Shown one piece after another: positions 44,513 to 54,108 of a stretch of DNA of 64,000 nucleotides (positions within the stretch are counted from its first letter, which is position 1; every line of letters starts with the position of its first letter). The stretch comes from CAXBNB01 sp049115735. GTDB lineage: Bacteria; Bacteroidota; Bacteroidia; Cytophagales; Cyclobacteriaceae. The notes under the pieces were generated by a model. The model was not told the DNA's origin. It worked only from the letters and a program-made list of their open reading frames with translations, and did not search any database. The stretch is from assembly GCA_049115735.1 (NCBI GenBank), contig JAGDZP010000010.1, positions 248,001-312,000 of the forward strand. The letters run 5' to 3'. The position numbers were made by a program, and so were the translations under genes.

Positions 44513-44634
44513 TGTACATTTATTGAATTCATAAAATTCATAAACAATTGCTTAACAGCTAGTTATATGATTTGGCATTACTATTGACAATTTAGATTGA
44601 TATCTAAATAGCCAACACTCAACCCATTCCTGAC

Positions 44635-47040
44635 ATGCTCAACAATTTCCTAAAGATCGCCTTCAGAAACCTGATGCAAAACAGAGTCTATGTATCCATT
44701 AATATCTTGGGCCTGGGACTTGCACTTGCTTGCTGCATCGTGGCATATTTAAACTCCAAGTATAACTGGGATTTTGATAAAAACCACACAGAATTGGAGC
44801 ATGTATACAAGATTCATTCACTTGAAGATAACCAAGGAGACCTTACTGAATTCGGAAGAGTCCCAATGCCTTTGGCTACAGCCATTGTCAATGACTTTCC
44901 TATGGTTGATAGAGTATTTCGATATGAGGAGCATGTTTTTACTGTACGTGATGTTAAACTGGGAAAAGACAAAGTATTTGATACAAGGGTGTGTTATGCC
45001 GATGTTGGTTTTTTGGAGTCATTTACCTTTCCGCTAATCAAAGGAGATGCAATGGCTTATACGCGCATCAATGAGGCAGTCGTCACAGAAGAATACGCTC
45101 AAAAGTTCTACGGTGATGGTGATCCGATTGGGCGAGTGATTACAGTTTTTGATGATACTGGAATGAGCTTTAATTTTATTATTTCAGCAGTAGTAGAGGA
45201 GGCACCACAAAATTCATCCATACATTTTGATGTTCTGGTCAATTTTGAGAACAGATTCAGAATGTACGACAATGACGTCCGGAACAATTGGGGAGCATTT
45301 GCTCAAAATACTTTTCTCTACTTTGAAGACACAAAACGCGCAGAGGATTTTGCGCCTATGCTAGATCAATACATTGAGGTTCAACAGGCAGCTCGTCCCG
45401 ATTTCCTGGTCAGTAGCTTTATGCTTCGTACCATGGAAGGCCATGCTCATGTCTCAAGGGAAATCCGTGGAATTGGTTTGAGAGATGCCATGCCAACAGC
45501 AGCCGTAATTACACCGCAAATCATGGCATTGCTCATTCTATTGGTAGCGTGTTTTAATTTCACCAACACAGCCATTGCTAATTCTAACCGGAGATTGAAA
45601 GAAATAGGTGTACGAAAAGTTCTTGGGGGAAATAGAAAGCAACTTATTCAACAGTTTATGGCAGAGAACCTGACGGTATGCGTTTTGGGCTTATTTGCGT
45701 CTATTGGTATAGCAACCTATTTGGTTCCAGCCTACAGTGCCATGTGGGAGGGAATGAACCTCCAGATAAGTTTTACGGCTGACTATGGGCTATATGTCTT
45801 TCTTACGGCTCTTCTGATTTTCACGACGCTATTGGCAGGCCTCTATCCGTCTATTTATATCAGCAGATATAAGCCCGTGAGCATCCTCAGAGGACGATTG
45901 AGCATTGGTGGTACCGGCCGCTTGACTAAAGTGTTTTTGGCCATTCAATATACATTTACTGTGATGGCCATATTTGCCAGCGTTGCTTTTATTCAAAATG
46001 CCCATTACCAGAACACCATAGACCTGGGCTTCAATCGAGATCAAACAATAGGAATCAGCATTCTCAATAATACTCAGTACGAAAAAGTACACGCCGCAAT
46101 GCTTGCCAACCCGGACATTGTTCAGTTTGCATCGGCAAAAAACCATATAGGTAGAGGAAACTACATTTTAGACTTAAAAAATCAGGATCAGGAGAAAAGA
46201 GTGAGTATGTTGAATGTTGGAATCGGATACCCGGAAACGATGGATCTGAAAATACTACAGGGAAGATCTTTTTCTAAAGAAACGGAAGCGTCAGATAGTC
46301 AAAGCTCTATTCTTGTGAATGAAAAATTGGTAGAAGAATTTAATTGGACCGACCCAATTGGTCAGAGGGTTGCTATTAACGACTCGACAACACTTACGGT
46401 CATTGGAGTAGTACAAAACTTTTATATGTATGGCTTTTGGGCTCCTGTTGATCCCGTAGGAATCAGACTGAACAAACTCAAGTTTGAAGATGATGGTACG
46501 CAAAGTTTTATTGTTGCCAAAACATCTGCTACTAATGTTCAGTCGGTTTATGATTACCTTGAAGGCGAATGGAATGATCAAATACCCAACAAAACATTTT
46601 CAGGGTTTTATCAAGACGATTTGTTGAAAGAAGCCAAAACTACTAACAGCAATATATTGACCATTTTTGGTTTCCTGGGAACTGTAGCTTTTGTTCTGTC
46701 TGCACTAGGGCTATTTACCCTGGTTTCTATTAATCTTATCAAGAAAACGAAAGAGATTGGAGTACGGAAAGTATTGGGTGGTAGCCTTGGCCATATTGTG
46801 TATTTGATTAGCCGTGGCTACATCTGGCTTTTGCTCATTTCTTCTTTGGTCGGTGTAACGCTTGGTTACTATTTAATAGATGGTTTGATCGCATCTATCT
46901 TCAAAAACTACAAGGATATGGATGTGTGGACTTTTGTTATTCCATGTGTAGCCATTATATCCGTATCACTGACTATCGCTGTTTTGCGAACATTGAAATC
47001 TGCCATTAGAAATCCTGTATTATCGCTGAGATACGAATAG
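44635..47040 (+). CDS. ABC transporter permease, FtsX/MacB family
   Basis: The protein has the double-module layout of Bacteroidota FtsX-like permeases (801 residues). A first membrane helix is followed by a large extracytoplasmic MacB core domain, then three helices with GVRKVLGGNRKQLIQQFMAEN. This is repeated: a fourth helix region, a second extracytoplasmic domain (LNVGIGYPETMDLKILQGRSFS), and three last helices with IGVRKVLGGSLGHIVYLISRGY. The coupling helices with G-V-R-K-V-L-G contact a MacB-type ATPase, which is not encoded nearby. Such permeases move lipoproteins, peptides or act as mechanotransmitters; role unknown. Single gene. Confidence 0.92.
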   Translation: MLNNFLKIAFRNLMQNRVYVSINILGLGLALACCIVAYLNSKYNWDFDKNHTELEHVYKIHSLEDNQGDLTEFGRVPMPLATAIVNDFPMVDRVFRYEEHVFTVRDVKLGKDKVFDTRVCYADVGFLESFTFPLIKGDAMAYTRINEAVVTEEYAQKFYGDGDPIGRVITVFDDTGMSFNFIISAVVEEAPQNSSIHFDVLVNFENRFRMYDNDVRNNWGAFAQNTFLYFEDTKRAEDFAPMLDQYIEVQQAARPDFLVSSFMLRTMEGHAHVSREIRGIGLRDAMPTAAVITPQIMALLILLVACFNFTNTAIANSNRRLKEIGVRKVLGGNRKQLIQQFMAENLTVCVLGLFASIGIATYLVPAYSAMWEGMNLQISFTADYGLYVFLTALLIFTTLLAGLYPSIYISRYKPVSILRGRLSIGGTGRLTKVFLAIQYTFTVMAIFASVAFIQNAHYQNTIDLGFNRDQTIGISILNNTQYEKVHAAMLANPDIVQFASAKNHIGRGNYILDLKNQDQEKRVSMLNVGIGYPETMDLKILQGRSFSKETEASDSQSSILVNEKLVEEFNWTDPIGQRVAINDSTTLTVIGVVQNFYMYGFWAPVDPVGIRLNKLKFEDDGTQSFIVAKTSATNVQSVYDYLEGEWNDQIPNKTFSGFYQDDLLKEAKTTNSNILTIFGFLGTVAFVLSALGLFTLVSINLIKKTKEIGVRKVLGGSLGHIVYLISRGYIWLLLISSLVGVTLGYYLIDGLIASIFKNYKDMDVWTFVIPCVAIISVSLTIAVLRTLKSAIRNPVLSLRYE

Positions 47041-47126
47041 ATATCTCAAATTATCCAGGTTTCTGATATAGCAACTACTTTCTTTGCTTATAGCAGGCTT
47101 TGATTAAATTCCTCTATTTTTAATTT

Positions 47127-48125
47127 ATGAAGGGGAAAAACAAAGTATCACGAAGAGAATTCAATACTCAACTGGCAAAAGGTGCCATTGGTCTTGGTGC
47201 TTTAGGTACACTATCATCTTACGTGCCAGGTTTCAAGGATACGCCAGGTTCAAATACTTACATTGATATCCACCATCATATAGGAAATTACTTAATGACT
47301 GATGTGGACAAATTCTCATTTGATCCTATTCTGAAGTGGATGGATAGTTTCAATGTCTCCAAATCCATCATGCTTACCTCGATTCAGCATCCCGAATCAT
47401 ACTATGCTGGCAGAAGTACAAGCATTATCAGCAATGAAGAAATGCTCGAAATGTTTGCAGCAATTAGTGATAGACTGATTCCATTTTGTGTCGTTCATCC
47501 GGATGCTTATAGCTCTATCAATGAAATTGTTAAAGTATTGAGGAGGTTTAAGGATAAAGGTGTCAGGGGTTTTGGGGAATTAAAACCTAAGAACAAAGAG
47601 GGTGATCCCAGGTATATGCCAATTAATGATCCTGCCATGAATAGGATATATGCAGCATGCGCCAAGGTGGATTTTCCAGTGCTAATCCATATTGATGATA
47701 GTCATGCTGTAGATGTTCCTGGTCTTCCAGGGTTGGAAGATGTGCTCAAGAGTTTTCCGGAAGTCAACTTCTTGGCTCATGCCAATGGCTGGTGGAATTC
47801 GGTTTCAGGAGATGCATCCTCCCTAAAAGGATACCCTAAGGGCAAAGTGACTGAAGGGGGAGCGGCTCTCAGGTTGTTAGAGGAGTATCCAAACTTATAT
47901 GGTGATCTATCTGCAAATAGTGGCTTGAATGCAGTTACCCGCGACCCTAAATTTGGTGTAAAATTCTTGAATGACTTTTCAGATAAGCTATTGTTTGGTA
48001 CTGATGCTCTGGGGAATAAAGGTGGTGAAAAACATTTTGACTTTTATAATAACCTTGATCTATCCGATTTGGTAAAGAATAAAATCTTTAAAGAAAACAC
48101 CCGATCTCTTCTGAACATAGCCTAA
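47127..48125 (+). CDS. Tat-exported amidohydrolase (metal-dependent TIM barrel)
   Basis: The start KVSRREFNTQLAKGAIGLGALG is a twin-arginine signal. The barrel motifs follow the amidohydrolase-2 family: YIDIHHHIGNY (HxH-type first strand), VLIHIDDSH (His), FLAHANGWW (His) and the last-strand Asp in LFGTDALG. This family decarboxylates or hydrolyses aromatic and sugar-derived acids and lactones. No substrate can be read. It is a single gene following the permease by 86 bases; the EHP-repeat lipoprotein follows. Confidence 0.88.
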   Translation: MKGKNKVSRREFNTQLAKGAIGLGALGTLSSYVPGFKDTPGSNTYIDIHHHIGNYLMTDVDKFSFDPILKWMDSFNVSKSIMLTSIQHPESYYAGRSTSIISNEEMLEMFAAISDRLIPFCVVHPDAYSSINEIVKVLRRFKDKGVRGFGELKPKNKEGDPRYMPINDPAMNRIYAACAKVDFPVLIHIDDSHAVDVPGLPGLEDVLKSFPEVNFLAHANGWWNSVSGDASSLKGYPKGKVTEGGAALRLLEEYPNLYGDLSANSGLNAVTRDPKFGVKFLNDFSDKLLFGTDALGNKGGEKHFDFYNNLDLSDLVKNKIFKENTRSLLNIA

Positions 48126-48148
48126 AAGCCGAACTAGGGAAAGAGTGC

Positions 48149-48183
48149 TTGAGATATTTTTTACATATTTACGACTATCTTTG
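48149..48183 (+). promoter_or_regulatory. Probable promoter of the EHP-repeat lipoprotein gene
   Basis: TATCTTTG at 48176-48183 matches TAnnTTTG; TTG at 48149-48151 may be the -33 element (24-base spacer, as at mnmA). It lies 38 bases before the start. Confidence 0.55.
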
Positions 48184-48221
48184 CTAACACTTATTTCCTA
48201 TAACCTCAAACGTTCACCGTC

Positions 48222-48455
48222 ATGACATCTGCCTCAAACAAATTCAAATCAATAGTTTTTGGTGTATTGGCAATTTTTATTGTTGCCAGTGTATCACTTA
48301 ATTCTTGTAGTTCAAATAAGAAGTCGGATACTACAGAACCGACTGAAAGCGAGCATCCAAGTGGCTCAGAGCATCCATCAGGTACTGAGGAGCATCCGTC
48401 GGATACTACAAAACAAGAGCATCCAAGCAAAAAAGAAGAACACCCAACCAACTAA
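48222..48455 (+). CDS. EHP-repeat mini-lipoprotein (77 aa)
   Basis: A signal with lipobox SLNSC (Cys29) is followed by a disordered 48-residue tail made almost only of Ser, Thr, Glu, Lys, Pro and His. The triplet EHP occurs five times, in SEHPSG twice and then EEHPSD, QEHPSK and EEHPTN. His-Glu repeats could bind zinc or copper, or serve as a flexible surface brush; no fold is present. The gene has its own promoter. It is convergent with the transglutaminase lipoprotein, 7 bases apart. I know of similar EHP-rich small lipoproteins in other Bacteroidota but of no assigned function. Confidence 0.75.
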   Translation: MTSASNKFKSIVFGVLAIFIVASVSLNSCSSNKKSDTTEPTESEHPSGSEHPSGTEEHPSDTTKQEHPSKKEEHPTN

Positions 48456-48462
48456 GTTAGGA

Positions 48463-49821
48463 TTAACTAGTTTTAAGTTTTCGAGTAAAAGAGAGTGTTG
48501 GTTTTACTTTCACAGGCTTTCCTCCAACTTCCAGGGTAGGGTATGCCATAAAATTGATTGGGCCGGACTCAGGCATTGGTTCTGGAGAAATGTCTCTTCC
48601 ACGGCTTAGTTCTATACGATTCGCAGGGTGGTGCCCAAAGTAATAAGTGGCAAGTGGGGTATATTTATTTCCCTCGCTGATGTCTATTGGCCACCATTTA
48701 TCTTCGGCATAAAACTCCGCCCAACAATGGTACCCGTCCACTTTACCGTCATTTCTTTCCGAAGGTATAGCAGCTCCTACGGCGAAACGAGCTGGTATAC
48801 CAGCTGATCTCGAAAGAGAAATAAAAAATGAATGAAACTCTGTACAGTTGCCCATTTTTGAATCACAAGCATAATTAGCATCGCCGGTTCCATATATGCC
48901 GCCCTTGGCATAGCGCATATTATCGATTATGTAGTCATATAGTGCACGGGCCATGGTTAGTGGTGTATTGGCTTGTTGTTTGAATATTACTTCATTAGCT
49001 ATTGTTCTAAACCGCCCTCCAACTGGTAAATATTGTGTTGCAGCCAAGTATTGCTGGATATCAGAATTTTGCTCTGAATATGCAGCCTTTTCTTTACGTT
49101 CTACTTCGTAAGTGATCACTACCCTTTCTTTGCTATGCTCAGGTAGAAGCTCCATGTATAAAATTGAATTATTATATTGATCCTCGCGAGTAATATGCTG
49201 AATAACAGGAGTTTTAAGTTCCTTTATTTCAATTTTTTGATAAGCATCACTTTTTGCCAGAGGTATCCAAATATTAGCTGGCTCGGACATTTGAGGTAAT
49301 TCAACTTCATAAGTAAAGGTGAATTGATCCTGATCTTCTATTACTCCCAATTGATTGTTTGATGCGTTGGCTACAGGTACAGTAGACCAGGTTTTGTCTT
49401 TTTCTTGTTTCCAGGTATAATATGGCTTTCCGTTGAGTTTATGCAGTTCCGTTCTGATTACTTGCATATTTTCAGGAACTCCATCGAGAAAAAAGTCCAT
49501 ATCATAAACATCACCATCTTCTGTAGCTAAGTCTACACAAGCAAAATAACTGTTTGGTCCAAGTACTGATAAGTATTCTGTGTGCACTCTGACCAATTTC
49601 AGTCTAAAGTCAAGTGTATCATTTTGAAAATCAAAATAACCATCATTCGCCTTTATTCTACTGTCTATATTAGCCCTTATTCCCTGTTCAACATCTCCTA
49701 TCGTGACTTTGGCAGCTTCACCTTGAGACTCCAACTCGATATCAGAATTTTTGTTGGAGGACTGACAAGCACTAAATAGCGCAAGGACTAAGGTCAGAAA
49801 TGTTGTTTGTAAAATTCTCAT
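48463..49821 (-). CDS. Lipoprotein with transglutaminase-like domain
   Basis: The lipobox FSACQ anchors it. Residues 30-250 form beta-sandwich-type domains; the transglutaminase core follows with Cys in MGNCTEFHSFFISLSRSAGIPARFAVG, His in GYHCWAEFYAEDKWWPID and Asp in the same segment, a complete Cys-His-Asp triad. Such bacterial proteins are mostly peptidases or protein-crosslinking enzymes of the cell envelope; the periplasmic or surface side is expected here. Substrate unknown. Single gene. Confidence 0.92.
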   Translation of the reverse strand: MRILQTTFLTLVLALFSACQSSNKNSDIELESQGEAAKVTIGDVEQGIRANIDSRIKANDGYFDFQNDTLDFRLKLVRVHTEYLSVLGPNSYFACVDLATEDGDVYDMDFFLDGVPENMQVIRTELHKLNGKPYYTWKQEKDKTWSTVPVANASNNQLGVIEDQDQFTFTYEVELPQMSEPANIWIPLAKSDAYQKIEIKELKTPVIQHITREDQYNNSILYMELLPEHSKERVVITYEVERKEKAAYSEQNSDIQQYLAATQYLPVGGRFRTIANEVIFKQQANTPLTMARALYDYIIDNMRYAKGGIYGTGDANYACDSKMGNCTEFHSFFISLSRSAGIPARFAVGAAIPSERNDGKVDGYHCWAEFYAEDKWWPIDISEGNKYTPLATYYFGHHPANRIELSRGRDISPEPMPESGPINFMAYPTLEVGGKPVKVKPTLSFTRKLKTS

Positions 49822-50062
49822 AGCATGCTTATCATAAATAACTGCAAATCATCACTTACTAATTTAGATAAACCATTTTAAACTCTATGATCTACCGCTA
49901 CGGATAATGATTTTCCGATGTTTACATCAATTATGGAGAGATTATCTTCCATGTTGGCAAGCCCACCATCTATCCGATATTTTGATGAGCAGAATGTATA
50001 AATAATACTTCAACTTTGGCCGTGGACTATAGACGACCGAAATGTATTATGGTCTAAGGTCG

Positions 50063-50956
50063 TTATGTATTCAACCACCTCCAAAATTTACCCAAAACCG
50101 TTGTAGGTAGTTCTTGCTCTTGCTCAGTTCGAATAGCCTTAGATTTCTTCTGAACCTTGTTTTTATTCTTCGGTCTGGCCTTACTCTTCTCTATCTTTTC
50201 CTGATAATGTGCTTTTTTTAATGCTTTTAGTTTTTTCTTTTCTTTTTCTTCCTTTCGTCTTTGCTGGCGAGCTTCATATTCTTCCTTTTTGCGTCTAACT
50301 CTCAACCTTCTTTTTTCCCTTTCCTCATCGCTAATTTGTCGACGCTCGTTTTTCCTTTTTTCTTTAGGTTTGGTTGTGCTCTCCTCATCCTCACTATTTT
50401 CTTCGCTCTTGACTTTGGGCTCTGGCAAGTCTATTTTACCGACAACCTTCAATCCACTGAGTTCTTTTTTCGGAGCTTTAATGAGTTTGATTTTACTTAG
50501 GTCAACAGGGGCGTCTTCGTCTTCTATTAGTTCCAACAAGCGATCTGTTTCAATAGAAGCTTCATCGTCTTCATTTGTATCCTCAGGATCATCTTCAATA
50601 ACGGATGGCTCTAAGTCATCAGATACGCCTTCTTCAATATCCTCTATCACCACTTCATCTGCCTGCTCTTCTTCTGAAGACTCAATTTCTTTGTTTTCTG
50701 CTTCAGGTATTTCTTCCACTACTTCCTGCACTTCATCACCTGCATTTTCCTCTTGAGATTCGTCAGGAATGACTTCTTCTTCAACTGTCGGTTGCTCAAG
50801 AAGGTGTTCGAATTGTTTATCCACTAAATCTTCTATTTCCTTCTCCAACTTGTCATTGGGTTGAGAAATTTCGTGGTTTGGGGCAACCTGATCAAGGTAA
50901 GAAATTATTTCCGGAACAGTAATACTATATTTTCGGGCCAGTTGACCTAGTCTCAT
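50063..50956 (-). CDS. IF2N-like N-terminal domain protein with acidic and basic low-complexity regions
   Basis: Residues 1-25 (MRLGQLARKYSITVPEIISYL) read like the small helical N-domain of translation initiation factor IF-2. Residues of about 40-170 are almost pure Glu/Asp with Ser and Val; residues of about 205-280 are almost pure Lys/Arg/Glu in one long predicted helix; the end LGKFWRWLNT is short and hydrophobic. No GTPase domain is present, so it is not IF-2. Charge segregation suggests RNA or ribosome binding by the basic part, with the acidic part as mimic or counter-ion. Single gene. Confidence 0.7.
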   Translation of the reverse strand: MRLGQLARKYSITVPEIISYLDQVAPNHEISQPNDKLEKEIEDLVDKQFEHLLEQPTVEEEVIPDESQEENAGDEVQEVVEEIPEAENKEIESSEEEQADEVVIEDIEEGVSDDLEPSVIEDDPEDTNEDDEASIETDRLLELIEDEDAPVDLSKIKLIKAPKKELSGLKVVGKIDLPEPKVKSEENSEDEESTTKPKEKRKNERRQISDEEREKRRLRVRRKKEEYEARQQRRKEEKEKKKLKALKKAHYQEKIEKSKARPKNKNKVQKKSKAIRTEQEQELPTTVLGKFWRWLNT

Positions 50957-51117
50957 ATTTCATTATTTTAAAGCAAACAAAACTAATCAGCCTTTTTCAA
51001 ATTTGCTATTGACTTTGCATCTATAGCTTGTCGAAGAAAAAGTTTTAGAAGTATGACCTTCTCCTTGCTTCAGAGGGCTTATTTTCTTATTTTACTTACA
51101 ATTCCTGTACAAGAAAT

Positions 51118-52944
51118 ATGAAGGTAGATCATAAGAAAATATCACACTTAATCGGGGAGTTGGATGTGATGATTAAGGAGTTAAAACGGGTTGAAAAAGA
51201 TTGCATTGAAGTCACGCAATCTGTGACACCAGCTAAGTTTAAAAGTGCCCGAAACCTTGTTCATTATAGAAGCTTTAGAAAAAATGATCTACGCCCAATC
51301 CAAAACAAATTGCGCAATTTGGGTATGTCACGACTTGCACGATCAGAAGCGCATATCATGGCAAGTTTGCTTAATATTCGATTGATACTAAAAAGCCTGA
51401 TTGGAGATCACTCAAAAAAAGTAACAAAGGCTGGCCTTTCCGTTAAGAATGGACGAAAGATGCTTGTCAGAAATACAAAAAGACTGTTGGGCTACAGAGC
51501 AAAAGGCAGACGATTGCGTATCATGGTTACACAACCTGCCGAATCTGCAAGTAACTATGATCTGGTGTTTAGTATGGTCAAACATGGAATGAACTGTGCC
51601 CGCATAAATTGTGCTCATGATAGCCCTGAGACATGGCTTGAAATCATTAAAAATGTAAAAAAAGCATCTTCCAAATTAAATAAGAATGTAAAAATTGCCA
51701 TGGATTTGTCAGGGCCGAAAATTAGAACGGGTGCAATAAAGGCAGGAGCCAGGGTTAGGAAATTCAGTCCCGAACGAGATGAAGAAGGCAAAATCGTGTC
51801 TTCAGCTCCTTTGATTTTCGTACCATCTCCGCTGTATATCGATTCTCCTAAAAATGCCCTGCCAATAGAAAAGGAATGGTTGGCTTTATTAAAGCCAGGA
51901 GATGAAATTAAGCTGACAGATACCAGAGGAAAGCAAAGAATTTTAAAAATTAGTGAAACAACCCCAGAAAGAGCCTATGCATACTGTAATAAGACAACTT
52001 ATATAAGTACTGGCACGACGCTTGAGTCAATGGATGGATTCCAGACAAGAGTAGGGGGTTTGCCTGCTGTGGAGCATGCTCTACTATTAAAAATTGGTGA
52101 CGTTTTCACTGTTCATAAGGAGGGAACGTTAGGTGAATCAGCTAAGGTAGATGAGAATGGGAAGCTTACTCAAAAGGCACATATATCCTGTCAATTGGAA
52201 GAAGTGTTTGAATCCGTCAAAATAGGGGAGAAGGTTATGTTTGATGACGGTAAAATATCAGGCAGGATCCTAGCGACGCATTTGGATAGTTTTGACGTTA
52301 AAGTAACACGCGCGAAGGAATTTGGATCAAAACTAAAGGCTGAAAAGGGAATAAATTTTCCGAACACAAATTTGAATATTGGGGGGCTGACACAAAAAGA
52401 CAAACGGGATTTGGCTTTCGTTGTGGAACATGCTGATATTGTAAATTTTTCCTTTGTTAATACTCCTGGAGATGTGAAAGAACTGGTGGATTCCTTTAGG
52501 GAATTAAATGCCCCAAAAGAGCTTGGAGTTATCTTAAAAATTGAGACACCCACAGCTTATAACAACCTTATTGACATCTTGTTAGAAGCGATGAAAGTAG
52601 AAAACATAGGTGTTATGATAGCAAGGGGTGATCTGGCTGTTGAAACTGGATGGGAATCAATTGGAGCCGTCCAACGTGAAATTCTCTCCATCTGTCATGC
52701 TGCACATGTTCCTGTAGTATGGGCAACTCAAGTCCTGGAAAATCTGGCCAAAAAAGGATTGCCTTCAAGGTCTGAAATCACCGATACGGCTACTTCTATT
52801 AAGGCCGAATGCGTCATGCTAAACAAAGGGCCATTTATTATTGATGCCATACAATTGTTAAGTACCATTTTGTCAAAACTGGAGGCATTTAATGATAACA
52901 ATGAATCTCTACTGCCCAGGCTTAGTAAATTGCAGGATAGCTAG
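51118..52944 (+). CDS. Pyruvate-kinase-like protein with long N-terminal extension and no C-domain
   Basis: From about residue 133 the pyruvate kinase barrel is clear: MDLSGPKIRTG at 195-205, the B-domain, VILKIETPTAYNNL with the catalytic Lys and the metal-binding Glu, MIARGDLAVETGWE, and MLNKGPFIIDAI near the end. Two features are unusual. The first about 130 residues are an unrelated basic helical extension. The C-terminal regulatory domain of pyruvate kinase is absent because the protein stops soon after the barrel. The potassium-site element RxNxSH reads RINCAH (Ser to Ala). It may be an enzyme of altered regulation or a paralogue with another role. A glutamine amidotransferase gene follows after 23 bases. 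Confidence 0.85.
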   Translation: MKVDHKKISHLIGELDVMIKELKRVEKDCIEVTQSVTPAKFKSARNLVHYRSFRKNDLRPIQNKLRNLGMSRLARSEAHIMASLLNIRLILKSLIGDHSKKVTKAGLSVKNGRKMLVRNTKRLLGYRAKGRRLRIMVTQPAESASNYDLVFSMVKHGMNCARINCAHDSPETWLEIIKNVKKASSKLNKNVKIAMDLSGPKIRTGAIKAGARVRKFSPERDEEGKIVSSAPLIFVPSPLYIDSPKNALPIEKEWLALLKPGDEIKLTDTRGKQRILKISETTPERAYAYCNKTTYISTGTTLESMDGFQTRVGGLPAVEHALLLKIGDVFTVHKEGTLGESAKVDENGKLTQKAHISCQLEEVFESVKIGEKVMFDDGKISGRILATHLDSFDVKVTRAKEFGSKLKAEKGINFPNTNLNIGGLTQKDKRDLAFVVEHADIVNFSFVNTPGDVKELVDSFRELNAPKELGVILKIETPTAYNNLIDILLEAMKVENIGVMIARGDLAVETGWESIGAVQREILSICHAAHVPVVWATQVLENLAKKGLPSRSEITDTATSIKAECVMLNKGPFIIDAIQLLSTILSKLEAFNDNNESLLPRLSKLQDS

Positions 52945-52967
52945 CAAACCTATAAGAAATTACCAAA

Positions 52968-53705
52968 ATGAAACCTTTTCTCATTCTACAACTTCGGGAA
53001 TTAGATGGCGCTGCTGACAATGAGTTTGAGGCATTCCTGAAATACGGAGGCCTGAACAAGAAAGAAGTCCACAGGATTAGAATGGAAAAAGAAAGCTTTG
53101 CAAAGCTGAATGTTGATGATTATTCCGGCGTAATAGTAGGGGGTGGACCGAGCAATGTAAGTGATGAAGAAAGCATAAAACCAGAATTTCAAAAGCGGTT
53201 CGAGTCTGAGCTGAATGCCCTATATGATCAGATATTTGAGAAAGATATACCCTATTTTGGTAGCTGTTATGGACTGGGCTCTGTTGTTAGCTATGCAGGT
53301 GGTGTTGTATCAAAAGAACGCTATTCAGAAGAAGTAGGGCCTGTTGATATTTTGTTAAATATCGACGGCAAGCAAGATCCCTTATTTGATAGCCTTCCAG
53401 GCTCATTCAAGGCATTATGCGGGCATAAAGAGGCTAGTCAATCCGTACCAAAAGGAGGAGTGCTGTTAGGGAGCTCGGAAAAATGCCCGGTTCAAATTAT
53501 CCGATTTAAAAATAACATTTATGCGACTCAATTCCATTGCGAACTTGATGCTGAAGGTATAGCAGAGCGCATCCGATACTACAAGCATCATGGCTATTTT
53601 GATCCTGATTCAGCGGTAGAGTTGATAGCCAGAACCAAAGACATTGTTGTAGAAGTGCCACAAATGATGTTGCGGAGATTTATAGAGCGGTACCGAAGCG
53701 TTTAG
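52968..53705 (+). CDS. Class I glutamine amidotransferase, GMP-synthase-like subunit
   Basis: The nucleophile Cys100 in YFGSCYGLGSVVSYAGG, His and Glu in YATQFHCELDAEGI, and the oxyanion region SGVIVGGGPSNV identify the GATase1 fold of the COG0518 group. These proteins hydrolyse glutamine, or in stand-alone forms related small molecules. The synthase half of GMP synthetase is not attached. It lies 23 bases after the pyruvate-kinase-like gene and is probably co-transcribed; the substrate is unknown. Confidence 0.9.
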   Translation: MKPFLILQLRELDGAADNEFEAFLKYGGLNKKEVHRIRMEKESFAKLNVDDYSGVIVGGGPSNVSDEESIKPEFQKRFESELNALYDQIFEKDIPYFGSCYGLGSVVSYAGGVVSKERYSEEVGPVDILLNIDGKQDPLFDSLPGSFKALCGHKEASQSVPKGGVLLGSSEKCPVQIIRFKNNIYATQFHCELDAEGIAERIRYYKHHGYFDPDSAVELIARTKDIVVEVPQMMLRRFIERYRSV

Positions 53706-53775
53706 AAGAAGAGTGAAGCATGGTTGTTCAAAAGGTCATAGCACCCTAAATTGCCTGGATTTTAAAAAACTAAAC

Positions 53776-54036
53776 ATGTTTGACGGTTCAGATTATCCTA
53801 AACCACTTGATGAGCACCTTTTTGATACATGGTTGGAAAATGGCCGCATGAGTAAAATCAGATACGGCTATCTGCTCATTATTTGGGATGAGCTGGAGTC
53901 AGAATACAAACCCGTCTACAAAGAGGACAGAGATTCTATAGAAGAGTATGAGGGCTATGCTGACTCTACTGGTCAGGAATCCCTGATTGCTGCATACAAC
54001 TTGTATTCAGAATCAAGAATCGACCTTTCATATTAG
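53776..54036 (+). CDS. Small conserved-looking hypothetical protein (86 aa)
   Basis: The ATG at 53776 gives MFDGSDYPKPLDEHLFDTWLENGR, then IRYGYLLIIWDELESEYKPVYKEDRDSIEEYEGYAD. This acidic, aromatic-rich protein has no signal or membrane part. A GTG at 53713 would add 21 residues with no clear merit. I do not recognise the family. It follows the amidotransferase by about 70 bases in the same direction. Confidence 0.6.
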   Translation: MFDGSDYPKPLDEHLFDTWLENGRMSKIRYGYLLIIWDELESEYKPVYKEDRDSIEEYEGYADSTGQESLIAAYNLYSESRIDLSY

Positions 54037-54108
54037 GCACAGCAATAAAGCCTCTGAAAAATTGAGAGGTAAATATTTGCTTCAGCAAAATGGAAGTTAA
54101 GTGTTGTG

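Noticed and set aside
48206..48451. 81-aa minus-strand Cys/Ser-rich frame
   Set aside because: It is the antisense of the EHP-repeat gene; the plus frame has a signal peptide, lipobox and promoter.
50289..50756. 155-aa Ser-rich frame on the plus strand
   Set aside because: It is the antisense of the Glu/Asp-rich part of the IF2N-like gene; poly-Glu codons read backwards as Ser/Leu/Phe.
50063..50956. Truncated translation initiation factor IF-2
   Set aside because: The GTPase and C-domains are entirely absent, and the acidic and basic tracts are not remnants of them.
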